From the NCBI GenBank assembly GCA_020025205.1, contig JAHHSO010000025.1:1-27918 (forward strand): a DNA stretch of 27,918 nucleotides, read 5' to 3'. Under the pieces are notes generated by a model that did no database searches, was not told the origin of the DNA, and was given only the letters and a program-made list of their open reading frames with translations. This DNA comes from Christensenellaceae bacterium. GTDB taxonomy: Bacteria > Bacillota > Clostridia > Christensenellales > Aristaeellaceae. Numbering within the stretch: position 1 is the stretch's first letter; every line of letters begins with the position of its first letter. Shown here piece after piece: positions 7,227 to 13,956 of this stretch. Position numbers and translations under genes: made by a program.

Positions 7227-8393
7227 TCAGTATTTTTTGCGCTCGTCAACGGCCTTTTCGTAGCATTTTTCAACCTTCGTGACAAAGCCTTCCGTGCTGA
7301 ACGGTTTGGCATACTCGGCTGCATGTGCTGCAATCTCTCTGCCTTCTCGCCCGAACGCACGAATCAGCGCCGCCAGAAGCGCTTCGTCATCTTCCCCGGA
7401 AAGAATGCCGCTGACACCGTTTTGCACTACACCATTCAGGCAGGGATCATCGACCGCGCAGACGCATAAGCCCGATGCCATCGCTTCCACATAGGTAAGC
7501 CCCTGCGTTTCTGAATGAGACGCGCTGCAAAAGACATCCCCCATGGCATAATACTGGTCAATATGTTCCCACGGTTTGGGGCCGGTCAGCGTGACTGCTT
7601 CCTCAACGCCGGCTTCCCTTGCCATGAGCATCAGCTCCTCCTTCATGGGGCCCTCCCCGACGATGACAAAGCGCACATCCGGGCAGGCCTCATGCAGTTT
7701 GGGGAACACGCGCATAACCTGCTCCAGATTCTTCTCCTTGGCAATGCGCCCGATGTTGAGCAGCACCCGCTCTCCAGGCTTCACGCCGCACTCCTGCCGA
7801 ATCCTCTGGCGTTCCTGCTCGCTGTGTTTTTCCGGCGCAAAGCGCTCTATATCCATGCCGCTGGGGATAATGTCGATGGGCGCTTCCACACCGTATTTGC
7901 GCAGAAGATCCAGCGTCTTTCCTGTCGGCGTAATCACGCGGTCCACCCGGTTGCACCACCACTGAGAGTATCGGCGGGTGATCTTGCGAACGGCCTCGTC
8001 CCCTACACCGTGGGTCAAATAGTAGGTGTAATCCTCCCATGCGGTATGATAAGTATGCACAACCGCGCAGCCAATGCTCTTGGCGACATGCAGGCCAAAG
8101 TGACCCATCACGAATTCGCTGTGTGTGTGCACAACATCAAAATCCATCTTTTCCGCTTCCCAGCGTGCAAACAGCGTTGGGAACGCCACATTGCGATCTT
8201 TGAGCGCAATAAACGGCGCAGACGGCAGATAGTGGTAGTTTGCATTTTGGATCTTTTCGCTCCCCTTGCACTTGGGGGCAAAGACATGCACCTCATGGCC
8301 GCGCCTTGTCAATTCCTGAGCCAGAGTCAGGCAGGATGTCGCCACCCCGTTGATCTCCGGATAAAATGTATCTGAAAACAAGCCGATCTTCAT
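7227..8393 (-). CDS. GT4 glycosyltransferase, 1,2-diacylglycerol glucosyltransferase type
   Basis: A 388-residue GT-B enzyme. It opens KIGLFSDTFYPEINGVATS, the signature of lipid-linked GT4 enzymes such as alpha-monoglucosyldiacylglycerol synthases, followed by VVHTHSEF and HTYHTAWEDY. The C-terminal Rossmann half has NIGRIAKEKNLEQ, VGEGPMKEEL and the E-x7-E motif (SETQGLTYVEA, Glu295 and Glu303) that binds the nucleotide sugar. It probably adds glucose (or a similar hexose) to diacylglycerol at the cytoplasmic membrane face, making glycolipid and possibly a lipoteichoic acid anchor; the exact sugar and acceptor are inferred. I chose ATG 8393 because GGGGGAG lies upstream and the family starts at MKIGLFSD; a longer in-frame start at 8441 has less support. 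It is a single-gene unit with its own promoter; no clear terminator follows. Confidence 0.87.
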   Translation of the reverse strand: MKIGLFSDTFYPEINGVATSCLTLAQELTRRGHEVHVFAPKCKGSEKIQNANYHYLPSAPFIALKDRNVAFPTLFARWEAEKMDFDVVHTHSEFVMGHFGLHVAKSIGCAVVHTYHTAWEDYTYYLTHGVGDEAVRKITRRYSQWWCNRVDRVITPTGKTLDLLRKYGVEAPIDIIPSGMDIERFAPEKHSEQERQRIRQECGVKPGERVLLNIGRIAKEKNLEQVMRVFPKLHEACPDVRFVIVGEGPMKEELMLMAREAGVEEAVTLTGPKPWEHIDQYYAMGDVFCSASHSETQGLTYVEAMASGLCVCAVDDPCLNGVVQNGVSGILSGEDDEALLAALIRAFGREGREIAAHAAEYAKPFSTEGFVTKVEKCYEKAVDERKKY

Positions 8394-8463
8394 GGTCAGC
8401 GTACTCCCCCTGTATTCCGATTGAATGCGCCAAAGCGGCACCTTTTTTCATCTCCTTCCCTGC

Positions 8464-8472
8464 ATTATATCA
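8464..8472 (-). promoter_or_regulatory. Extended -10 promoter of the GT4 gene
   Basis: Minus strand TGATATAAT (8472-8464): a consensus -10 with TGn extension and no good -35. It lies about 70 bases upstream of the GT4 start. Confidence 0.55.
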
Positions 8473-8553
8473 TACTTGCGGCCTGTAGGCTATACTCTTG
8501 CTTGCAAACCGTTTTTTGCCTGCGTACAAAATATGAAATTCATTTGCTTTGTG

Positions 8554-8582
8554 TTGCAAAACTCCTGTGATTGTGGTAGCAT
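8554..8582 (+). promoter_or_regulatory. Promoter of the M14 pair-MATE-ABC operon
   Basis: TTGCAA (8554-8559), 17-base spacer, TAGCAT (8577-8582) preceded by TGG. It diverges from the GT4 promoter about 80 bases away and predicts a leader of about 135 bases before the first start. Confidence 0.5.
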
Positions 8583-8626
8583 AAGAGCGTAGAAATGCTT
8601 TAAAAGGCGTCTTCATTTTCATTCCT

Positions 8627-8706
8627 GACAAGCGGGTCAAAACTCTTCCGCTGGTCTTCCATAATATTCAGATTGTAAAGGGGCTGTCTTTTGCAGCTCC
8701 TTTTTG
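8627..8706 (+). promoter_or_regulatory. Structured leader with terminator-like hairpin before the M14 operon
   Basis: Two stem-loops lie between promoter and gene. GACAAGCGG (8627-8635) pairs with CCGCTGGTC (8648-8656) with one mismatch. AAGGGGCTG (8678-8686) pairs with CAGCTCCTT (8694-8702) with one G-U pair, and T bases continue to 8705. The second resembles an intrinsic terminator and ends just before the ribosome binding site at about 8711. Nothing upstream on this strand needs terminating, so attenuation is possible. I cannot match it to a known riboswitch. Confidence 0.45.
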
Positions 8707-8723
8707 AAAGAGAGGGATTTATT

Positions 8724-9668
8724 TTGCTCAGAGAGCTTGCGACCATTGCTTCTGTCGCCCTCCCCGTCAACGAACGCTGGGCGCTCCGGCGCTGCCGCTA
8801 CGCACCCGACAGTTCCAGCAAAGGCAGAGTCTGCATCGCCACGGGCATCCATGGCGACGAAATGATGGGGCAATTCATCATCTATCACATTGCCCGGCGC
8901 ATCCGCCAAAATCCGAACGCTCTTCTTGGCACGGTGGACCTCTATCCCATGCTCAACCCGCTTGGTTTGGACGTGCTTGAACGCACCGTCCCCACCGGCA
9001 CGCAGCTGGATATGAATCGTTCTTTTCCAGGAAGGCCCAAAGGCACAACGCTTGAGAGCATGTGCGACAGCATCATGCAGGACATGATGGGGTCTGACCT
9101 CGTTTTGGACATCCACGCCAGCTCACAGCACAAGAGCGAAATGTATGAGGTGCGCATCAGCTCCTCCGCCTGCAGCCAGCTTGTGCCCAAGGCGCACGCG
9201 CTTTGTCCAGACATCATCTGGACGCTTGAAGACCGCAGCACGTTCTCCTCGTCTCTGGTCGGTGCGTTGACCGAAGCCGGCACGGATGCCATGGTCATCG
9301 AAATGGACGAGCAGTATCACCCCGAAGCAGCCGAAAAGGTTATAGAAGGCATCTTCTGTAAGCTCAAGGAAATGGGCCTCTGGGCAGGCGACGCGCGCCG
9401 CCTGCCCACGGAAGACATTCCTACCGTCCTTTCCGCCGAACAGATCTGCCGCGTTCCCTGTGAACAGCCGGGCATCTATGTGCCGGAAACGCTCATCGGC
9501 ACGCACGTCAAAGCCGGGCAGGTGCTGGGGGAAATCATCGATGCTCTGGCCGGTGCCCCGCGAGAAACGATCACCGCCCCATGCGATGGCCTGATCTTCA
9601 GCCAGCGCAACTACTCCGCAGTCTATCCGGGTACGCTGATCGCGCGTATCAGAAAGGAACAGGCATGA
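8724..9668 (+). CDS. AstE/AspA-like M14 zinc hydrolase (deacylase)
   Basis: A 314-residue member of the succinylglutamate desuccinylase/aspartoacylase branch of M14 metallo-carboxypeptidases, which cleave an N-acyl or amide bond on an amino-acid-like substrate. The zinc site is complete: G-I-H-G-D-E gives His43 and Glu46, and LDIHASS gives His131. LDMNRSFPG is the family's substrate-binding N-R-x-F-P-G segment, and VIEMDE is a likely place for the catalytic Glu. The C-terminal 90 residues form a beta-rich, lipoyl-like domain (PETLIGTHVKAGQVLGEI), as in other AstE-like proteins. No ATG fits; TTG at 8724 lies six bases after GAGGGA. A TTG at 8691 is also in frame but falls inside the leader hairpin. 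The substrate is unknown. It overlaps the next gene by four bases (ATGA), so the two products are probably made together. Confidence 0.85.
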   Translation: MLRELATIASVALPVNERWALRRCRYAPDSSSKGRVCIATGIHGDEMMGQFIIYHIARRIRQNPNALLGTVDLYPMLNPLGLDVLERTVPTGTQLDMNRSFPGRPKGTTLESMCDSIMQDMMGSDLVLDIHASSQHKSEMYEVRISSSACSQLVPKAHALCPDIIWTLEDRSTFSSSLVGALTEAGTDAMVIEMDEQYHPEAAEKVIEGIFCKLKEMGLWAGDARRLPTEDIPTVLSAEQICRVPCEQPGIYVPETLIGTHVKAGQVLGEIIDALAGAPRETITAPCDGLIFSQRNYSAVYPGTLIARIRKEQA

Positions 9669-10594
9669 AAAAAGACATATTGTTCACCGTGCCGTCTTAC
9701 TTCAGAGACGACATGCACATTGTCGCCTATCGCTTCGGCAAGGGCGAAAAGAGCTGCGCTGTGGTCGGTGCCCTGCGCGGTGATGAAGTTCAGCAGCTCT
9801 ATGTCTGCGCGCGCCTTGTCTCCTATCTGCGCGATGTTGAACGCGATGGCGGCATTCAGGAAGGCAGGAGCGTCATGATCATTCCAACCGCCATCGGCGC
9901 GTCAATGAACGTGGAAGAACGTCTCTGGGCTCCGGAAGACATGGACATCAACCGCCGCTTTCCCGGCAGCGCAACCGGCGCAACTTCCGAACGCATCGCA
10001 AACGCCATTCTTGAGCGCGTCCAGCTCTACCGCTATGGCGTACAGCTCACCAGCTTCTATCAGCCCGGTTCCTTCATCCCTCATGTTCGCCTGATGGATA
10101 CCGGCCGCCAGAACCCCGAGCTTGGATGTGATTTCGGCCTGCCCTATGTCTATGTGCGCAAACCACGCCCATATGACAAGGCCGCCCTCAATTATAACTG
10201 GCAGCTCTCCGGCACACAGGCATTCTCCCTTTATGCCGGGAAAACCAACGAAGTGGACGAAACGTCTGCTGAGCAAAGCTTTCTGGCCATTGTCCGGTTT
10301 CTGAACGGCCGCGGCATTATCCGCAGCGAAATTCTGCCTGCCCACCCTTCTTCCATCATTTCTTCCGAAGACCTGATCCCCGTGCACACCAAAAACGCGG
10401 GGCTTCTGCGCCGCGTGAAGTTTGCGGGGGCGCATGTCCGCCGCGGTGAGCAGCTGGCTTTCATCCTCAATCCTCTTGACGGATCCGTGCGCGAGGTGCT
10501 CAAAGCACCCGTCACCGGCACGGTCTTCTTCATGGAGAACGGCCCGTTCATCGTGGAGCAGACCCCTGCTTTCTATATGCTGGCGGGATCGTAA
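9665..10594 (+). CDS. AstE/AspA-like M14 paralogue lacking zinc ligands (predicted pseudoenzyme)
   Basis: A 309-residue paralogue of the preceding protein, recognisable from MDINRRFPGSATGATSERI (aligning with LDMNRSFPGRPKGTTLESM) and a similar C-terminal beta domain (VKFAGAHVRRGEQLAFIL). The zinc motif H-G-D-E has become R-G-D-E (Arg38), with only Glu41 kept. The D-I-H segment aligns with VQLTS, so the third ligand is replaced by Thr129. Two of three metal ligands are gone, so ordinary M14 catalysis is not expected. The ATG overlaps the previous stop (ATGA) and has AAAGGA upstream, a strong sign of coupled translation. An inactive subunit that forms a heterodimer with, or regulates, the upstream enzyme is the simplest reading. 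A shifted chemistry or binding-only role is the alternative. Confidence 0.8.
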   Translation: MKKDILFTVPSYFRDDMHIVAYRFGKGEKSCAVVGALRGDEVQQLYVCARLVSYLRDVERDGGIQEGRSVMIIPTAIGASMNVEERLWAPEDMDINRRFPGSATGATSERIANAILERVQLYRYGVQLTSFYQPGSFIPHVRLMDTGRQNPELGCDFGLPYVYVRKPRPYDKAALNYNWQLSGTQAFSLYAGKTNEVDETSAEQSFLAIVRFLNGRGIIRSEILPAHPSSIISSEDLIPVHTKNAGLLRRVKFAGAHVRRGEQLAFILNPLDGSVREVLKAPVTGTVFFMENGPFIVEQTPAFYMLAGS

Positions 10595-10595
10595 C

Positions 10596-11954
10596 ATGAG
10601 TGCTGAAAGAAACAAGCATTTCACGCGCACGCTTTTGTCCATTGCCGTGCCAGTGACGCTTCAAAACCTTCTGTTTTCATCCTTCACGCTGATCGATACG
10701 CTGATGATCGGCGCTCTGGGCGACCTGCCCCTGGCAGCAGTCGGCATGGCCGGCAAATGGACATGGTTTTTGACCATCGTGTTTTTCGGCTTTTCCAGCG
10801 GTGCATCTGTATTCATCTCCCAATATTTTGGTGCAGGCGATGTGCCCGGCATTCACCGCACATACGGCCTGATGATGCTTGGCACACAGGCTGCGTCCGC
10901 TCTGTTCATGACAGCGGCGCTGTGCTGCCCGGAAAAGATTCTCGGACTCTTTTCCTCCGATGCACAAGTCATCACGCTGGGCGCCTCTTATCTGCGCATC
11001 ATGGCACTGAGTTATCCTGTTCAGGCGCTTGCCAAGGGAGGCGGCACCCTGCTGGAAAGCACGCAGCGCGTCTACATTCCATTCATCGGTGCGCTTTGCT
11101 CCGTCGGTGTCAATGTGACGCTCAACGCTGTTTTAATCTTCGGCCTGCTGGGTTTTCCCGCGCTTGGCGTCAAAGGCGCCGCCATCGCCTCTGTCATCGC
11201 GGCGGCTGCCAATGCGCTGGTCATCTACAGTCTGGGTCTGTCCCGCAAAACGCTGCTTCGCACCAAGCTGTCCGCGCTCGTGCAGTTCGATCTGCCGTTC
11301 ATCCGCAATTTCGTGCGTGTAAGCCTGCCTGCCGCGCTCAACGAAACCACATGGGCGCTGGGAAACCTGCTGTACAGCTCGATCTACGGCCATATGGGCA
11401 CAGCAGCTTACGCCTCCATTACGGTTGTTCGCTCCATTGAGGATCTGTCAAGCGTTGCCGTCATGGGGCTGTGTTCCTCCTGTGCGGTCATGATCGGCGG
11501 CTATATCGGAAGGGATGATTGGAACACCGCAAAGCTCTGTGCCAAACGCCACTTGCAGATGGTCATTCTATTCTGCCTGACAATGGGCTCTCTGGTCTAT
11601 TTGACACGGGTTCCGCTTCTGTCGCTATTCGGCGTCTCTCAGGCTGTGTGCGAGGATGCCATAGCCTCTCTGATCGTCTACGCGCTGTGCATGACCATTC
11701 ATAACATTCCAGCGATTCTGGTCATGGGCGTGTTCCGCTCCGGCGGTGACACGCGCTTCGGCCTCATCGTAGACTGCATCACCCTGTATCTGATCGGTCT
11801 TCCTCTGACTGCTTACGCCGGTCTGTCGCTGCATCTGAGCGTTCCTTTGACCTACCTGGTCATGATTCTCTCTGAGGATATCGTCAAATGCGCCGTCTAT
11901 CTGCATCACCTGCGCACCGGCAAGTGGATCAAGCCCATCATTCATTCAACCTGA
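10596..11954 (+). CDS. MATE family multidrug/metabolite exporter
   Basis: A 452-residue polytopic protein with about twelve helices in two homologous six-helix halves, the layout of MATE (MatE) cation-coupled antiporters. Family traits include PVTLQNLLFSSFTLIDTLMIGALG near the N-terminus, GFSSGASVFISQYFGAG after helix 2, and PAALNETTWALGNLLYSSIYGHMG opening the second half. ATG 10596 follows the upstream stop by one base, and the weak GGGA within the preceding gene suggests coupling. Its place directly after two M14-type genes suggests export of a product or substrate of that pair, but MATE proteins are often promiscuous, so the substrate is open. Confidence 0.93.
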   Translation: MSAERNKHFTRTLLSIAVPVTLQNLLFSSFTLIDTLMIGALGDLPLAAVGMAGKWTWFLTIVFFGFSSGASVFISQYFGAGDVPGIHRTYGLMMLGTQAASALFMTAALCCPEKILGLFSSDAQVITLGASYLRIMALSYPVQALAKGGGTLLESTQRVYIPFIGALCSVGVNVTLNAVLIFGLLGFPALGVKGAAIASVIAAAANALVIYSLGLSRKTLLRTKLSALVQFDLPFIRNFVRVSLPAALNETTWALGNLLYSSIYGHMGTAAYASITVVRSIEDLSSVAVMGLCSSCAVMIGGYIGRDDWNTAKLCAKRHLQMVILFCLTMGSLVYLTRVPLLSLFGVSQAVCEDAIASLIVYALCMTIHNIPAILVMGVFRSGGDTRFGLIVDCITLYLIGLPLTAYAGLSLHLSVPLTYLVMILSEDIVKCAVYLHHLRTGKWIKPIIHST

Positions 11955-11969
11955 CAAGGAGTTTTATCT

Positions 11970-13739
11970 ATGTCCAATCCAACCTTTGAAGAGCAGACCG
12001 TTTCAGAGCGCGGTGCGCTCCGCGAATTTGCCTCTTTCTATAAGCCGCATATCGGCCTTTTCACGCTGGATATGCTCTGTGCGCTGTTCATTTCCCTTGT
12101 GGATATCAGCTTTCCCGTCGTCACCCGCAAGGTGCTTTACGACTTCATCCCCAATCAGGCTGTTCGTACATTCACCATCTTCATGTTCTGTATGCTCATC
12201 GCGTTCATCCTGCGCTCCGGTGCGCAGTGGCTGGTGGCTTACCTTGGGCACTTCATGGGCGTGAAGATCGAAGCAGACATGCGCACAGCCGTGTTTAACC
12301 ACATGCAGAAGCTGGGCTTCAGCTTCTATGACAAAAACCGTACCGGCCACCTGATGAGCCGTGTGACCACAGATCTGTTTGACATCACCGAACTTGCACA
12401 TCACGGCCCGGAAGATCTTTTTATCTCCCTGGTCACATTGACCGGTTCGTTCATCGTCCTGTGGAACATCCAGAAAAAGCTGGCTCTTGTTCTGATGATC
12501 GCCGTGCCTGTGATTGTCATCTTTGTCGCACTGCGCCGCCAGAAAATCATGCGCGCTTCCCGCGATGTCAAGCGTCAAACAGCAGGAATCAACGCAGAAA
12601 TCGAAAGCTCCATTTCCGGCATCCGCGTTTCCAAAGCCTTCGGCAATGAGCAGGAAGAAATCAACAAGTTTTCCCGCTCCACCGATCAGTATGTCGAAGC
12701 CAAGCGTGCCTACTACAAGGTGATGGCAGGTTTCTTTTCCGGCACAGATCTGATGATGAATCTGATGAGCCTTGCTGTCATCTGTGCAGGCAGCTACCTC
12801 ATCATGCGTGATCAGATGGACGTGGCCACACTGGTAACGTTCAACATGTATGTTGCCAGTGTGCAGACGCCCATCCGCAAGCTGACCATGTTCACCGAGC
12901 AGTTCACTCAGGGCATGGCAGGCTTCCAGCGCTTCCGTGCCGTCATGCATGAGCGCCCCGACATTGAAGACGCACCCGATGCCGTTCATCTGAACGATGT
13001 AAAAGGCGACATTGCCTTCCATGATGTCACATTCACCTATGACAAGGAGAAGGGCAACGTCCTTTCTCACATCAATCTGCACATTCAGCCCGGCAAAATG
13101 CTGGCGCTTGTCGGCCCATCCGGCGGCGGCAAATCGACGCTCTGCCAGCTGATCCCGCGCTTCTACGAAGCAACCAGCGGCACCATCACGCTGGACGGAA
13201 CGGATATCCGAAGCATTCTGCTGGCTGATCTCCGGGGCAGCATCGGCATTGTCCAGCAGGATGTGTTCCTGTTCGCGGGCACGATTCTGGACAATATCCG
13301 CTATGGCCGTCCCAATGCCACGATGGACGAGGTGATCGCCGCTGCAAAACTCGCTGAGATTCACGATGACATCGTGAACATGCCGGATGGCTATAATACG
13401 GTCGTTGGCGAGCGCGGCATCATGCTCTCCGGCGGCCAGAAGCAGCGTGTCTCTATCGCGCGCATCTTCCTCAAGAATCCGCGCATTCTGATTCTGGACG
13501 AGGCCACCAGTGCTTTGGACACCGCAACCGAGCGTCGTATTCAGGCGGCATTTGACCGCCTAGCCAAGGGGCGCACAACACTCGTCATCGCACACCGCCT
13601 GTCCACCATTAAGAACGCAGATGAAATCGTCGTCATTGGCGATCAGGGCATTCTGGAACGCGGCACTCACGCCGAGCTGATCAAAAAGGGCGGCCTGTAT
13701 GCAGAACTGGCTGCATCTTCCAAACTCACTGCCGAATGA
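11970..13739 (+). CDS. ABC exporter, fused membrane and ATPase domains
   Basis: A 589-residue half-transporter of the MsbA/BmrA/LmrA type that would work as a homodimer in the cytoplasmic membrane. Six helices in the first ~310 residues include the coupling-loop pattern KLGFSFYDKNRTGHLMSRV. The nucleotide-binding domain has Walker A GPSGGGKST (residues 382-390), Q-loop IVQQD, signature LSGGQKQR, Walker B LILDEATSALD with the catalytic Glu, and H-loop IAHRLST. The AAGGAG site lies eight bases before ATG, 15 bases after the MATE stop, so it is the last gene of the operon. There is no peptidase domain, so peptide processing is not indicated. Lipid, drug or metabolite export are all possible. Confidence 0.94.
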   Translation: MSNPTFEEQTVSERGALREFASFYKPHIGLFTLDMLCALFISLVDISFPVVTRKVLYDFIPNQAVRTFTIFMFCMLIAFILRSGAQWLVAYLGHFMGVKIEADMRTAVFNHMQKLGFSFYDKNRTGHLMSRVTTDLFDITELAHHGPEDLFISLVTLTGSFIVLWNIQKKLALVLMIAVPVIVIFVALRRQKIMRASRDVKRQTAGINAEIESSISGIRVSKAFGNEQEEINKFSRSTDQYVEAKRAYYKVMAGFFSGTDLMMNLMSLAVICAGSYLIMRDQMDVATLVTFNMYVASVQTPIRKLTMFTEQFTQGMAGFQRFRAVMHERPDIEDAPDAVHLNDVKGDIAFHDVTFTYDKEKGNVLSHINLHIQPGKMLALVGPSGGGKSTLCQLIPRFYEATSGTITLDGTDIRSILLADLRGSIGIVQQDVFLFAGTILDNIRYGRPNATMDEVIAAAKLAEIHDDIVNMPDGYNTVVGERGIMLSGGQKQRVSIARIFLKNPRILILDEATSALDTATERRIQAAFDRLAKGRTTLVIAHRLSTIKNADEIVVIGDQGILERGTHAELIKKGGLYAELAASSKLTAE

Positions 13740-13742
13740 CGC

Positions 13743-13890
13743 AAAGGTGCTGTACAAAAACTCATTTTTCCGGGAACTCATCCATTCAATTCCAGCAGGA
13801 AATCAAGGCGTGTCCCTGATTCCTGCTGGAATTTTTAACTTGTATGGCAGCCTGAATTCTTGAGAAGAGGTGTTTTTGTACAGCCCCTTT
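13743..13890. repeat. 19-bp inverted repeat flanking the operon terminator (MITE-like)
   Basis: AAAGGTGCTGTACAAAAAC (13743-13761) and GTTTTTGTACAGCCCCTTT (13872-13890) are inverted copies with 18 of 19 bases matching. They enclose 110 bases holding another hairpin, so the 148-bp unit is a nested palindrome, the form of small non-autonomous transposable elements or of a composite terminator. The arm sequence (GGGGCTGT...AAAAA) resembles ends of some Firmicute insertion sequences from memory. I see no target duplication. Confidence 0.5.
13788..13836 (+). terminator. Terminator after the ABC exporter
   Basis: AATTCCAGCAGGAAATCA pairs with TGATTCCTGCTGGAATT, about 17 bp with one bulged A and an 11-base loop, followed by T residues. 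It lies about 50 bases past the ABC stop, inside the larger inverted repeat. Confidence 0.88.
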
Positions 13891-13896
13891 TTTTAT

Positions 13897-13925
13897 TTGC
13901 TCTTCCTGCATATCCATGCTATACT
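13897..13925 (+). promoter_or_regulatory. Promoter of the S12 serine hydrolase gene
   Basis: TTGCTC (13897-13902), 17-base spacer, TATACT (13920-13925) preceded by TGC (extended -10). It lies just after the right arm of the inverted repeat. Confidence 0.65.
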
Positions 13926-13956
13926 GTCCTCATATTTATCACAGGAGGCTGATTGC

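Noticed and set aside
8380..8450. Possible leader peptide (ATG AAA AAA GGT...) upstream of the GT4 gene on the minus strand
   Set aside because: AAGGAG directly abuts the ATG with no spacing, and the frame runs on into the GT4 gene in another phase without any regulatory pattern.
12003..13364. 453-codon open frame opposite the ABC exporter
   Set aside because: The plus strand carries all ABC motifs; the antisense product is Cys/His/Asp-rich and unlike any protein.
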